Below, one piece after another: positions 46,269-58,339 of a stretch of 64,000 bases of DNA. The stretch's first letter is position 1. Each line of letters begins with the position of its first letter. The DNA comes from Girardinichthys multiradiatus (taxonomy: Eukaryota > Chordata > Actinopteri > Cyprinodontiformes > Goodeidae), in assembly GCF_021462225.1 (NCBI RefSeq), contig NC_061811.1, forward strand, positions 7,651,663 to 7,715,662. The letters run 5' to 3'. The translations under genes were made by a program, and so were the position numbers. The notes beneath the pieces are model-generated. The model was not told the DNA's origin. It saw nothing but the letters and a program-made list of their open reading frames with translations, and made no database searches.

Positions 46269-47894
46269 CAGTGCCTTGCGAAAGTATTCGGCCCCCTTGA
46301 ACTTTTCAACCTCTTACCACATTTCAGGCTTCAAACATAAAGATATAAAATTCTAATTTTTTGTGAAGAATCAACAAGAAGTGGGACACAATCGTGAAGT
46401 GAAATGAAATTTATTGAACGTGTCAAACTTGTTTAACAAATAAAAAACTGAAAAGTTGGGCGTGCAATATTATTCGGCCCCCTTGCATTAATACTTTGTA
46501 GCTCCACCCTTTGCTGCAATTACAGCTGCAAGTCTCTTGGGGTTTGTCTCTATCAGTTTTGCACATCGAGAGACTGAAATTCTTGCCCATTCTTCCTTGC
46601 AAAACAGCTGGAGCTCAGTGAGGTTGGATGGAGAGCATTCATGAACAGCAGTCTTCAGCTCTTTCCACAGATTCTCGATTCGATTCAGGTCTGGACTTTG
46701 ACTTGGCCATTCCAACACCTGGATACATTTATTTGTGAACCATTTCATTGTAGATTTGGCTTTATGTTTTGGATCATTGTCTTGTTGGAAGATAAATCTC
46801 CATCCCAGTCTCAGGTCTCTTGCAGACTCCAACAGGTTTTCTTCCAGAATGGTCCTGTATTTGGCCCCATCCATCTTCCCATCAATTTTGACCATCTTTT
46901 CTGTTCCTGGTGATGAAAAGCAGGCCCAAACCATGATGCTGCCACCACCATGTTTGACAATGGGGATGGTGTGTTCAGGGTGATGAGCTGTGTTGCTTTT
47001 ACGCCAAACATATCGTTTGCATTGTGGCCAAACAGTTCAGTTTTGGTTTCATCTGACCAGAGCACCTTCTTCCACATGTTTGGTGTCTCCCAGGTGGCTT
47101 GTGGCAAACTTTAAACGAGACATTTATGGATATCTTTGAGAAATGTCTTTCTTCTTGCCACTCTTCCATAAAGGCCAGATTTGTGCAGTGTACGACTGAT
47201 TGTTGTCCTATGGACAGACTCTCCCACCTCAGCTGTAGATCTCTGCAGTTCCTCCAGAGTGATCATGGGCCTCTTGGCTGCATATCTGATCAGTCTTCTC
47301 CTTGTTCAAGATGAAAGTTTAGAGGGACGGCCGGGTCTTGGTAGATTTGCAGTGGTCTGATACTCCTTCCATTTCAATATGATTGCTTGCACAGTGCTCC
47401 TTGGGATGTTTAAAGCTTGGGAAATCTTTTTGTATCCAAATCCGGCTTTAAACTTCTCCACAACAGTATCTCGGACCTGCCTGGTGTGTTCCTTGGTCTT
47501 CATGATGCTCTCTGTGCTTTGAACAGAACCCGGAGACTATTACAGAGCAGGTGCATTTATACGGAGACTTGATTACACACAGGTGGATTCTATTTATCAT
47601 CATCAGTCATTTGGGACAACATTGGATCATTCAGAGATCCTCACTGAACTTCTGGAGTGAGTTTGCTGCACTGAAAATAAAGGGGCCGAATAATATTGCA
47701 CGCCCCACTTTTCAGTTTTTCATTTGTTAAAAATGTTTGACACATCCAATAAATTTCATTCTACTTCACGATTGTGCCCCACTTGTTGTTGATTCTTCAC
47801 AAAAAATTAGAATTTTATATCTTTATGTTTGAAGCCTGAAATGTGGCAAGAGGTTGACCAGTCCAAGGGGGCTGAGTACTTTCACAAGGCACTG
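46269..47894 (-). mobile_element. Tc1-like transposon, 1.6 kb, with long (about 213-bp) inverted repeats
   Basis: Flanked by TA (46267-46268, 47895-47896). Arms 46269-46482 and about 47682-47894 are inverted copies starting CAGTGCCTTGCGAAAGTATT (one base differs in the other arm). Such long arms fit the IR/DR group to which Sleeping Beauty belongs (family knowledge). It lies between grhl1 and klf11. Confidence 0.93.
46488..47503 (-). pseudogene. DD34E Tc1 transposase pseudogene
   Basis: Starts MKTKEHTRQVRDTVVEKF at 47503 on minus, with a paired-type helix-turn-helix and a GRPSKLSS segment. Stops occur at 47306-47308 (TGA) and 47111-47113 (TAA), with a frameshift near 47020 after FGHNA. The rest is open to ATKY and a stop at 46488. 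Catalytic residues remain: VLWSDETK, FQQDNDPKHKAK and PDLNRIENLW, with 34 residues between the last two. It would excise and insert the element at TA sites if intact. Here it is inactive but only lightly damaged. Confidence 0.92.
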
Positions 47895-47896
47895 TA

Positions 47897-48228
47897 CCTT
47901 TTTACAGCAGTGAAGTGTTTTTAGCTGTGTTGTTTCTGAAACTAAAAATTTATTCAAGCAATTTTCGTCGGGCCATGAATTTCGCAGTTATTAAACCTTT
48001 AAAAAGGCTTTGGCTAAAAAGGCTTTCTGGAAGAATAAACAATATGTAATTACAGGGTCAAAGCTGCACAAATATTTTTGGCCAAGATCGTTGAAAATCC
48101 TGTTTATCAACGAGTTTACTACTTTTTTTGATGTAAAACATTCTGTAAGTCCTTTGCAATCCAATCAAAATTAAATTAGTTTCTTTATATACTGCTGATT
48201 TACGAAAAATCACTGTACAAAAACAAAA
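47897..48228. other. Non-coding stretch, nothing recognised
   Basis: AT-rich sequence between the Tc1-like element and the Harbinger relic. Confidence 0.5.
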
Positions 48229-49262
48229 TCAGGCCCCGTATTCACACAGATTCTTAGAGTCCTTTTAGAGACCTCCTATCTTAGCCTGAAAAATTCTGGC
48301 AAGGGCTCCTGGCTTGGTGAGAGCGACTCTGAGCTAGGACACGACAGAAATCCCTATCTTAGTGAGGAGGTGTGGTTGACCCTATGTTGGACAGGTGTGA
48401 CGCTGTCTTCTAAGGGCTGTGATTGGCTGTTAAAAGAAACAAAAAAACAAAAAAAAAAAGAATTTGCTCCTAGAAACCAATGGAGAGAAATTAACCCATC
48501 ATAGAATTTTGACTGGATTCAGAAATGTGTAAATCACGGTGATGAAACTTAGCAAAATTAAATTAATTGCCGCACAACATCAACATGTTTAGCGTAGCAT
48601 AGGATTTACATGCTCGTTATTATTTTAATTTTCTTATTATGTTTATTCACCATGCTGATCATTTTTACACTGCATCTATTTCATATTGAATTATTTTATT
48701 CATTCATTTTCTACCACTTATTCCATAGTGGGTCACAGGGAAGCTGGTGCCTATCTCCAGCAGTCTATGGGCAAGAGGCTGGGTACACTCTGGACAGGTC
48801 GCCAGTCCATCGCAGGACAACACACAAACAACCATCCACACACCTAAGGGCAATTTAGAGTGACCAATTAACCTAACAGGCATGTCTTTGGACTGTGGGA
48901 GAAAGCCAGAGTACCTGGTGAGAACCCACGCATGCACAGGGAGAACATGCAGACTCCATGCAGAAAGACCCCCAGCCAGGAATCAAACCCAGGACCTTTT
49001 GCTGCAAGGCAACAGTGCTACCAACTGCACCACTGTGCAGCCTAAATAATTTAATATTAATATTAAAATTCAGCATTTTGCTGTGATCTCCATCTTGTAT
49101 ACTGAGGTTTAGTTTGGTAAAATGACTAAAACAAAACGGAGAAAACCGAACTGAAGAGGAGCAGAGCCTGCTGGTGGAGAAGACAGGAGTGTTGAAAGGT
49201 AGACCTGGTTCTGGGATCACAGCGGGAACAAACACGCATTCCTGAGCAGATCAGCGCGTTGT
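48229..49262 (+). mobile_element. PIF/Harbinger relic with a decayed Myb/SANT-like gene, split by a SINE
   Basis: Begins near 'ccccgtattcacacagattc', a terminal sequence I recall for fish Harbinger-type elements. Near 49122-49262 the + strand reads MTKTKRRKPN then, after a one-base shift, EEQSLLVEKTGVLKGRPGSG. This resembles the N-terminus of the Myb/SANT DNA-binding partner protein of such elements. No DDE nuclease was seen. A SINE at 48699-49043 interrupts it. The identification is from memory and moderate. Confidence 0.55.
48699..49043 (-). mobile_element. SINE, near full length
   Basis: Same family and orientation as the 40441 copy, head near 49043 and tail near 48699. The tail is ATTCATTC-like rather than TCAG repeats. 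The B-box has drifted (reads on + as 'ggaatcaaaccc'). No exact duplication was found. Confidence 0.88.
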
Positions 49263-50730
49263 TTCCTCTGCTTTCAGCACCAGCCTTGAATACAAGCAGC
49301 TCTGGTACCTGCTGCGTTCAGATGCTTGAGAGGGGATTGCAGCACACAAGAGGTGTAGATGACCATTTAGGCTTAGGCTGCTGACATCATCTTGACTGAG
49401 TGTTATGTCTAGTACTGTGCAAGAAAGAATTAAAAAGAAAAAACATCCACACACGCACTTCTCTGAATAACCTTCCTGTCTCCACCTTAATTTAACATGC
49501 ATGTTTTTGGACCTGGAAAGAAAACATGTATGGATGGGGAAAATACACAACGTCTACACAGAAGCACCCCAACTAGAATCTGAATCCAGGAACTTTAACT
49601 GCAAAGCAACAGTGCTAACTGGTCTCCCACTTTGCAGTTTCCCAGAAACATAATGATCAAAGGTAGATTCTACTTGCAATAAACATATATATATTTTTTA
49701 TAAATCTGATTTGATTTCAAAAACCCTGTTATCTCTGTACAGTCATAATCCTAAACAATAACACCGTTTTATTGATCAGGTAAAGAGAAGAAAATCTCAT
49801 TCTGTTACAGTTTAACTAAGTGTCCCCGTCAACGTTGCCATGCAACCGTGCCCCTATGTGTCATCTGCTTTATTTTACGGTCTCATTTCCTTATTATCAG
49901 AGCATTTTTAATGCTGCTGGTGCACGTATTGCACTCAAACACTTCAGTCAACCTTTCACATACTCGACCTGCTTTTTCCTTATCACTTCAAACTGTCCTG
50001 GCAAAACATCAGGTAAGGCCAAAAAAAAAGACTATACTTAGTGAAGCTTAGGTCCTTCAGTGTTTGCAACAAAACCCTGCATATTTTCTATAAGTCTGTT
50101 GTGGAGAGTGCAATCCCTTCTGCCATCATAAGTTGTGCAGGACCGAGTGACCACTCAAGGTCCTTCACTTTAGATACAGAACTGGGTTGTTAATTGAGCA
50201 GAGTGTGATTCAAAAGGTTTTCTGAAGGCTTAAAAACAGGTCTAAGCTGAGCAAAATATACAAAAATTGAATCTTGAATAACTTTACTAAAAAAATAATT
50301 AGCTGACCATAGCGTATGCTAAACACAAGAGTCAACCAGGACTGGGGTCAGTCTCTTGGTCGGGTATCCGGGTTCAACAAAAGCTTTTTCCCCTTGTATT
50401 CAGCTCCTACACTTCCGCCAGGGTTGACACATCAAAAGCTGACTTTTCTGCAGCACGTTAAAGATATTTTAAAAACATGTAATATTTCAGAGGTTGTGAA
50501 AATGGTTTCATACTCAGAACGTTAAGCAATGAAGCTCACTGTAAGCTTTAATGCTGAATGCATGCACAGTTTAAAAACATCACTATTATGGGAGACTAGC
50601 TCAATGCTTTGAGAAAGATGCTGTATTTCACCTAGACTCAGAATTCATCCAAAGATTTTCAAAATTCGTACAAGTAAGTTCTGGATCCAGAGAGGTCCAC
50701 CATGTAGATGTGTCCAGATTTGCCAAATGT
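49263..50730. other. Unidentified, with an old SINE relic at about 49485-49637
   Basis: 49485-49637 reads on minus as a heavily diverged SINE head and body (from 'taacatgcatgtttttggac' to 'gcaacagtgctaac'). The remaining sequence shows no gene. Confidence 0.5.
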
Positions 50731-50734
50731 TTGG

Positions 50735-51740
50735 GATTATGATTATTGATTAATTAATATTTATCTATAATTAAAAATCATAATTTGAGAAAATTAATTT
50801 CGTAACCAAAAATCCTCATTTATGAATCGAAACCAGAGATGTCTTCTGGTGTTGTAACTGTGGCTCAACGCCTTTGATAATTACAACCGTTAAATACTCA
50901 GTAATAATTGATAACTATTACAAGAGATGTCACTGTTTAATCAACCGTTTCTGTCGAAACGCGGGGAACGTTAACCTTATTTTGACTGACAAATCACTCT
51001 TACACAAAATAAACACAAACGCCTTCTCTTTATCTACGTGACATTTATTAAATCAACAGCCGGATACAATCCGCTATCCGATTCAATAATCTTCACCTAA
51101 TCAAACATGCAAAGTTCTACACAAAAGGGGAAAATATCTAACTAAACAAAATAAAACAAAACAGCAGTGGATGTGTATGGAATCAACCAGCAGTTATGGC
51201 AAAAGTGATAATCTGACAAAAGATTGTGGTGTTGAACGGAGTTTTGGGAGCGTAGCCCAAACTGTAACTGTTTTATGACTTTATACCAAGTCATAAAACA
51301 TCCCCCAACTCTGGGCCGGGGTCCGCACACACAAAGAGTTGTAAAATTTCTGGTGGCAAGCTAGTAAAACATGAAGCTGAAGACAAAGAAAATTGTAGAA
51401 TTTCACCATAAGGTTATTATAGCAGTTCAGTTCTACCGCGCAGGTGTTCACACAGTAAAGACACAACTTGCGAGACACGGCGGCCTCAGAAATCAACAGT
51501 AATCAAGTTTCAAAAGAACAATGGCATGCACGTACAATTCAGAACACATTAGACTCTAAGTGGCGATTATAATCGCACTAAAATCTACCCTATCCTGGCA
51601 AAGCTATTCCTAATGAAGAAATAGAAATAAAAGGATGGGTTTTACTTTGTTGAAGTTTTCCGTCTGGGGCGGCGAGTGAGTGAGAGAGAGGGGGGAGGGG
51701 GTTGCTGCACGTCCGCTATTCTAAGATTTGAGATGCATAA
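50735..51740 (-). mobile_element. Possible solo LTR, antisense
   Basis: A 1-kb block of distinct composition between plain AT-rich flanks, with TTTATTAA near 51046-51053 (AATAAA-like on minus) and CpG-containing, purine-rich sequence near 51660-51715. It resembles LTR-type repeats seen in other fishes (memory only). No reading frame and no secure ends or duplication. Confidence 0.35.
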
Positions 51741-52620
51741 AAATAATGATGTTTTGATACATAGATATAATTATGAAGCCAATCAGTTGCTACAGTTAAT
51801 GGTCCACGGTTTATTAAGCTTATCACTTCAGTAAATATTGACGCTACCCATGCATCCACATCCATTCACTAGACAAGGTATTTTTCCACAGAGCTAGGTG
51901 ACCAGACAGGATATCTGGATGTGATGCAAAGTGTAGATTTGAATGATTTCATTGAACTTTAACATCATCAGACCGTCTCTAGGGAAGCTTGTGCAGGCCG
52001 CTCTCATGGTTCAGGCTCTCATGGCAACAGATTGCTTTCAGTGTCCTCCTCTGACCAATCAGAAGCTGCATGCTTGAAGAGAAATCCCTGTTGTCTCTCC
52101 ATTTGGGTGTGTAGGAGGAGACGGGATGGGGTTACGTGTGGTGTGGTACACAAAGCATCCTTCAGCAGAGTGCTGGTTTCATGAGAAGGCATCTACATAG
52201 AGTGAAATTACACATTTATGAATTAAAATGGTTTTTCAGTGAAAAATAGTTCAAGGATGCTTGTATTTGCGGCACATCATGTTGGTTGCTGCCAAGCAAC
52301 CAACATAAGTAAGCTTGACTGCTGATGTTAATGTTCTCTTTTTTTCTAGACATTTTGTTGGTTAGCTTTAAATACAAACACTTAGAAGATTAATAAATAA
52401 ATCTATGTTGAAACAAATATGTAAATATCTTCAGCTTTATTCATGTTAGACACATGTCACACCAAAATTATAACTCTTTTCCATGTAACTGGTAGAAAAT
52501 AAAACATACTTGTTATTCTGATTCTTAAGCAACATACAAAATACTGTTTGCAAATGCACTCGGGGACAAAAACCTTCATTTCTGGAGACATGTCCTGTGG
52601 TTTGATGATACAAACATTAA
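51741..52620. other. Non-coding stretch, nothing recognised
   Basis: No gene or repeat family identified. Confidence 0.45.
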
Positions 52621-52624
52621 AGTT

Positions 52625-53120
52625 TTTAGCCATAATAACAATGGCTACATTTGAAGAAAAAGGAGGGGAACTTCCAAGCCTGAGAACAGCTTTCGAACTG
52701 TGAAGTACGGTGGTGGCAGCATCATGTTGTGTTGGTGTTTTGCTGGAGGAGGGACTGGTGCTCTTTACCAAATAGATGGCAACAAAAGAAAAGAACATAA
52801 TGTGGAAATATTGAAGCAAGATTAAAAGACATCAGCCATGAAGTTAAATATTGGTCTCAAATGTGTCTTCACATGGACAATGACCCTAACCATACCACTA
52901 AAGTTGTTACCTGTGCCTGAAGAATGACTATGTTTTGGAGGGGCCATCAGAAATTCATGATCTCAGTCCCATAGGAAATTTGTGGACAGGACTGAAAAGG
53001 TGTGTGTGACCAAAGAAACCTACTGACCCAGTTAGACCAGTTCTGTTAGAAGGAATGGGCCAAGCGTCTAGCCAACTGTTGTGAGCTTGTTGAAGAAAAC
53101 CCAAAACGTTTAACCCAAGT
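52625..53120 (+). mobile_element. Tc1-like transposase relic, C-terminal half
   Basis: The + strand reads TVKYGGGSIML near 52700-52730, the second Asp region as MDNDPNHTTKVV near 52875-52905, and the Glu region as DLSPIGNLWTGLKR near 52960-53000. The catalytic Glu position appears replaced by Gly. There are many stops and shifts and the ends are not visible. Confidence 0.75.
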
Positions 53121-53186
53121 CATACAGCTTAAAAGGTAATTTACTAAGAAATGTATGTAAGCTTAAAGGAAGGTCTAAAGAAAGTC

Positions 53187-53310
53187 CATCCATCAATTTC
53201 ATGTACCCATTTCCTCTGTACAGGGTCGCAGGGGAGCTGGTGCTTGTCTCTAGCAGTCTATGGGTGAGGGTACACCCTGGATAGGTCGCCAGTCCACCAT
53301 AGGGCAACAA
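53187..53310 (-). mobile_element. SINE 3' fragment
   Basis: Contains 'gagctggtgcttgtctctag' and the 'ccctggataggtcgccagtc' blocks of the family, with a CCATCCATC tail on the left. Diverged, and decays beyond 53310. Confidence 0.8.
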
Positions 53311-53559
53311 AGACACACACCCGACGGGTGAGCAGAAGTCTGAACTCTGCAAGAAAAGGCCCACCAATCATCGTTGCTCAGCACATACCCCTCAACAATC
53401 CTGGGGTAATCTGAAAGTCCCAACCCCAGACCAGGATCTTTTCTCCAGGAAAGTGTGGACCCGGGGAATTGAAGATCCTCGAGTAAAATTGTGTTCAAAC
53501 TGTTTTAAATATTTAAACATCTGACCCAAGCAGTCCCCCTCAGACAAAAGGAAACTGGT

Positions 53560-54549
53560 TAGGCTGTTGATCAATTAATCAGGAACAACCAAGGCTCAAG
53601 CCTGCCATTAACTGGAAACTGTTGGAACATCAGTGTCACTGCCCAGCCACTCATTATGGAAGCAACTTTTCTATCACCATGGGCTGAGAGGGTCCTGAAC
53701 AAAAAAAGCTCCTGCTCCAAAGTTAACACTTTAACGTTGGACCAAAATCTGCAGCTGCCAACAAATGAATTCAGGAGAAAGGAGTCAAGGGAAGGCTTTT
53801 AAACATAGGAACCCTGTACCAACTGTCAAGCACGGTGGGGACAGCGTCCTGCTGTTGTTGGAATGCTTTCCTGCCGGTAGTACAGGTGTATTGTGCAAAT
53901 AATAATAATACAAAGACGAAGACTCTTTTCAAAGATACTTTTAAGGTGCATTAAATAACAAAGTGGATAAAATCATGAAAAAAGAGGAATGCCTTTAATA
54001 TCTTCAATGTCACCTCAAATCAACACCTAGGTGGCTGAAACCAGGAGGGACACAATTGGCTGTTCCGAAAAGACACAACCGAACTGGTTTTGGAATAAAT
54101 AAACCAGGCAAATATTAAGCCTTCAAATACACTTAAAAATGTATGGAGTGTGCATAAAAGTCAGATTTGTGGAAAGGAATTCCACCAATTTAAATGAACC
54201 ATACCACTTCTGTAATGGAGAGTGGACTAATATCCAGACAGAATGATGCCAGAAGCTTGATGATGGCAACAAAAAAGTGTGGTTAAGGTGCAACTTGCTA
54301 AGAGACATTTAAACAAATATTAGTCCAGGCTTATGTATTTATTTGAGTGTGCATGTATAATTTTGACCCTGATGATTAGATAAAATATACAGCAGAAACA
54401 AACATGTGCACCTATGAAAATCCATAAGTCTTTATTTTGCATAATCTTTCCACCCTGGAAAAAGAATAGTTCAAGTGCATCATTAAATTTCTAAAATGGA
54501 GTTTTCATGGGTACGATGAATGGGTGAAAACTTCTGACCAGAGCTGTAT
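53560..54549 (+). mobile_element. Tc1-like transposon relic
   Basis: The + strand follows the order of a Tc1 transposase gene: the region near 53590-53690 containing 'atcaccatgggctgagaggg', the mid-region with 'ctgtcaagcacggtggggac' near 53824, and a terminal sequence finishing 'gaccagagctgtat' at about 54537-54550. No usable frame remains. Confidence 0.65.
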
Positions 54550-54942
54550 CTTACGACCAAAATCAAAAGACGTTTCTCTGCAGGCTTTACTTTCTGTGAC
54601 CTTTGACCTAAATGCAGACTTTAAGGTGATAGTGTAAGCTGATGGAGAGTAAGTTTAAAAATTTCTTGAATGCTTTCAACAATTTTTGTTTGGTATCTAT
54701 TAATAAAATACTGATATAGAATAAGATGAAGCAGTAAGAACAAAATAAAGAAAATACTTTGAGGCATGAGAGCCAGGTGATGAACCAGGACTGTGCAGAA
54801 TCAACAATGATTGTGCATTTTTTCAAGACTAAACTGTGAATCCACCACATTTTATTTGAAATTTGTCTGAGAATCTGTAGGAATCAGATATATTCAACGT
54901 ATTGATTATGTTTGAATAAATAAAATTTGATGCTGGACATTT

Positions 54943-55194
54943 GTGCCTATATGGTCACTGTTTGTTTGTCTGACAGGAACCAGTACTGATATATTTAAAC
55001 ACACAGGTCCAACTACCCCTTTTCTGAGTCCTGGAGTTCCTGAACTGGGGGCTGTTGACCAGATGGGGGGAGGAGTGCATGCAGAGGCCCAGATTAGGGC
55101 TGGTGTAACCTTTCCTCCAGATTCCCCGGCTTGTCTAAATGGGCTGCCCCACTTATATGACAAACAGACGGCTGTACTCAGTCCCAACTGCTAG
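54943..55194 (+). other. Exon-like open segment of unknown nature
   Basis: A splice-acceptor-like tract (gtttgtttgtctgacag) ends at 54976. It is followed by 72 open codons rich in Pro, Gly and Ser (TPFLSPGVPELGAVDQMGGG in the middle), then TAG at 55192-55194. GC content is higher than in the flanks. I recognise no family. It could be a terminal exon, a non-coding RNA exon or chance. There is no evidence that it joins grhl1 or klf11. Confidence 0.25.
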
Positions 55195-56918
55195 TCATTC
55201 CTCTGAGCTAACTGGTTTTCCCCGTATCTCCTCCCTCATCTCATCTCTGCTCACTAACAGCTGGCACTGAAACTGCCCTCAAAGCTCCCTGAGGTCATGC
55301 TTATGTGAGTCATACCTGGATATGGCCTTCCTTAGCAGCCGGATGCTGCCAGGGCCAGGAAAACACACCTACGCCACTCCCCTCTGACAGGCAAGCTGCT
55401 GAGAAAACAACAGATCAACAATAAGACAGACATGACACAATAGGGTTTTTACACAAAACAGCACATGCCTGTACTGATAAAGGCAATTATTATTATTAGG
55501 TATCTCTGGTTAGACTTGGATGTATAATTAATAATTTTACACCAGTCTGGGGTTTTAAGGAACATATGACACGTTTGCCCACATGCAGTTATTGATGCTT
55601 ATGTAGGTCTGTCATGTGATTTTTGTTTGGAACAAAATTTGGTTTACAACCACAAACTCTGCAAGGACAAAAACTTTATGACCCAAAATAGGGTCCATAA
55701 TAAAAATGATCTGACGTAAGGTCATAAAAACCCTGAGATAAATGGCAACATTTCAATAAAAACTCTTATATATCAGTATCATTTCCAATATATAAATATA
55801 TATTGTGGGTACTTAAAAACACAAGTACATTACAGATAAAATAATAAAATAGCAGAGATGGTAGTGCAAATTTATGAGGTAGACAGAGTAATAGTTAAAA
55901 ATTATTAAAACATAAAATAATCAAATAACAATAATAATACAGCATACAGTATTTGTAGGATATACAACAGTACCCATATTGAAGCTTGGAATATATACAT
56001 ATATAAAACACTACAGACAAATTTTACATTAATTTAACGAATTCATTAAGAATACTACAAAAGAGAGGACTAAAAACACATTAATTAAAATAAAATACAA
56101 TGTAATACGGGAAACTCACAAGTTGCATTTAACAAGGATAACATTGTCTGTGCAGCAGTAGATAGAGGACGCTCACTCATACAGTTTATCTAAACGATTA
56201 AAGCATGTAGTTCCATTTCAGGAAATAGGTTGTCAGCCTATTTATTACATTTTAATCTAACAGAACCAATGCATAACTAAAGAATTGTAAGGATTTGACT
56301 ACACAACACTGAGTGTATTGTCTTATCAGAAATGTTTAGTGCTATTGCCTCTCATAAATTCCCCAGCTTCGAAAACAATAAAAATATTAAAGAGTCCTTT
56401 AAGGACTTGTACGTTTTGTAACTTATTTGTTTCAATAATATGTTATTTGTGGAGGTGCAAATAACTGTAAACCAGTTGACAGTTTGGCGATTTCCTGCCT
56501 TTTTCTGCTAGAAAGCCACGTGAACATCAAAACGAGACAGAAACCCGCGCTTTGCATGGTGCGGGTGTTGCGTTTATGGGTCATCGGAAAATATGAGTGT
56601 CTGTTTCATAACAAGGCTTTACATGGAACTTTTGATAACGAGGGCAAGTGAGGTGCAAGTTATGTAAGCATCTAAAAATGTTAAATGTGATTGAGCTAAA
56701 AAAAAAAAGTGGAATTTATCAAGGTGCTTAAAAAACCCTAAATCTATGTAAATTGTAAAAAATACAAAAAATGAATAAAAACATATCTGCAATAAACTTT
56801 TGTTTGCTAAAAAAGATTTGATTATAACTTTAATCATATTGAGAATTAAACTTGAATAGTACTTTTCTGCTAGTAGACTATATTACCAGTGTGTAATTTT
56901 GGGTTATTTTAACATCTA
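55195..56918. other. Non-coding stretch, nothing recognised
   Basis: Very AT-rich from 55730 to 56110, with ATAT tracts. No gene or repeat family identified. Confidence 0.5.
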
Positions 56919-57024
56919 TGGTGCCTTGCAAAAGTTTTCATACCTTCCGGACAAGCATTAGCTCCCCTTTACTCTGATACTCTCTAATAAAGGTCAGTGC
57001 AACCAATTACCTTCAGAAATTACT

Positions 57025-57170
57025 TAATTATTTGTCAGTCAGTCATTTTCTACCACTTCTTCCATAGTGGGTCGCAGGGAAGCTGGCGCCTATCTCCTGC
57101 AGTCTATGGGAGGGAGGCGGAGTACACCCTGGACAGGTCGCCAGTCCATCGCAGGGCAATAATTATTTGT
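57025..57170 (-). mobile_element. 5'-truncated SINE with 11-bp target-site duplication
   Basis: TAATTATTTGT at 57025-57035 and 57160-57170 brackets the SINE 3' part with its TCAG-type tail on the left. Little divergence from the 11615 and 40441 copies. Confidence 0.9.
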
Positions 57171-57281
57171 GTGTAATTTAATTTTAGTGCGCTTTGGCCT
57201 AGCTGCGGTGGGAGAATATGTTGGCAGAACAAGCATGAGCTCCACAAAACTAGCCTATGGAAGAGTGGCAAGAAGAAGGTG

Positions 57282-57635
57282 TCCGAAGTATCGCACCCTG
57301 TTGGCGGTCAGACGCCTCGGAGCTCCTCCGGTCCTTGGTCCCCAGAAGCAATCACACACTCTATCTAAAGACTCTTAAACGAACGACTCTCATACAGTTT
57401 CTAACTTTTAGCTCCTTTAATCTAAATTAAGTATTGATAAAGAAGAATGATTACAGAGATCAACGCTGAGGCTCCCGTCTCGGACTGTCGCTGTCTGTGT
57501 AAGGATGACGAAGAGCCCCGAAAGAAGGTCACATATAGTTTTATATCTGGCACTCCAATGCAACGGGTGTTCCCTCCCTCAGTGATTATCAGTAGACTGT
57601 GTCACCATTGTGGTGTCTATCTGTTAGGTTATGCA
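57282..57635. mobile_element. Unidentified insertion in a Tc1-like relic, possibly a solo LTR
   Basis: Distinct sequence from about 'gtgtccgaagtatcgcaccc' to 'ggttatgcagca', between two parts of a transposon relic. I recall similar sequence as an antisense LTR in fish, but cannot fix ends or a duplication. Confidence 0.35.
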
Positions 57636-58339
57636 GCAGTAAAATGATCCAAAAATGCACCAGCAAGTCCACTTCTGAATAGCACCAAATGAAGGTTTTG
57701 GAGTAGCCTAAGTCTGGATTTCAATCTGTTTGAGATGCTTTGGCATGATGGAAGCAGATTGTTCATACTGGAAAACCTCCCTATGTGCCTGAAATAGAAC
57801 AATTCTGCAATGAAGAGTGGACCAGAATATTTCTTGGAGATGTAAAAGACAGTTATGGCAAATGCTTGATGGCAGATGTAGCCAAGGGTGTTCAAACTAA
57901 ATAGGGGCCAGGTTGTTTTGGAGAGCTTATTTTCCCTAATAAATTAAATCATCATTTGAAAACTCGTTTTTTTTATTTACTCAGGTTACTTTTGTCTGAC
58001 AATAATTTTGATGATCTTAAACATTTAGTGTGAAAAAGAGGAAACACAAAATCTGCGAGGGTGGAAATACTTTTTCACAGCACTGTAAATTAGTGTCAGA
58101 TCATCCTAATTATTAAATGTCAACCGAATGCCAAATTGAATTCATTCATCTTTAGTTTCCTTTAAAAAGAAAAATTATATTTTATTGCAATAAGGGACAT
58201 AGTGTCTGAAAAAGAAACCAAATTCTAACAACTTTGACGCTAAAGAGCAGTAGGTTCTCTTTCAGGAATTTATTCCCACAATCATTAAACGCAGCATAGA
58301 CCGACTCGACCTTTCGCCCACTTTAGTGACTGCCAGTTC

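Larger units (their letters stand above)
56919..58085 (+). mobile_element. Tc1-like relic carrying a SINE and a second insertion
   Basis: Left end 'tggtgccttgcaaaagtttt' next to TA (56917-56918) and right end 'tactttttcacagcactg' next to TA (58086-58087). 57640-57900 reads as the C-terminal part of a Tc1 transposase gene on + ('cagcaagtccacttctgaat', 'tttgagatgctttggcatga'). It is interrupted by a truncated SINE (57025-57170) and by about 350 bp of unrelated sequence (57282-57635). The two ends differ in detail, so two neighbouring relics are possible. Confidence 0.6.
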
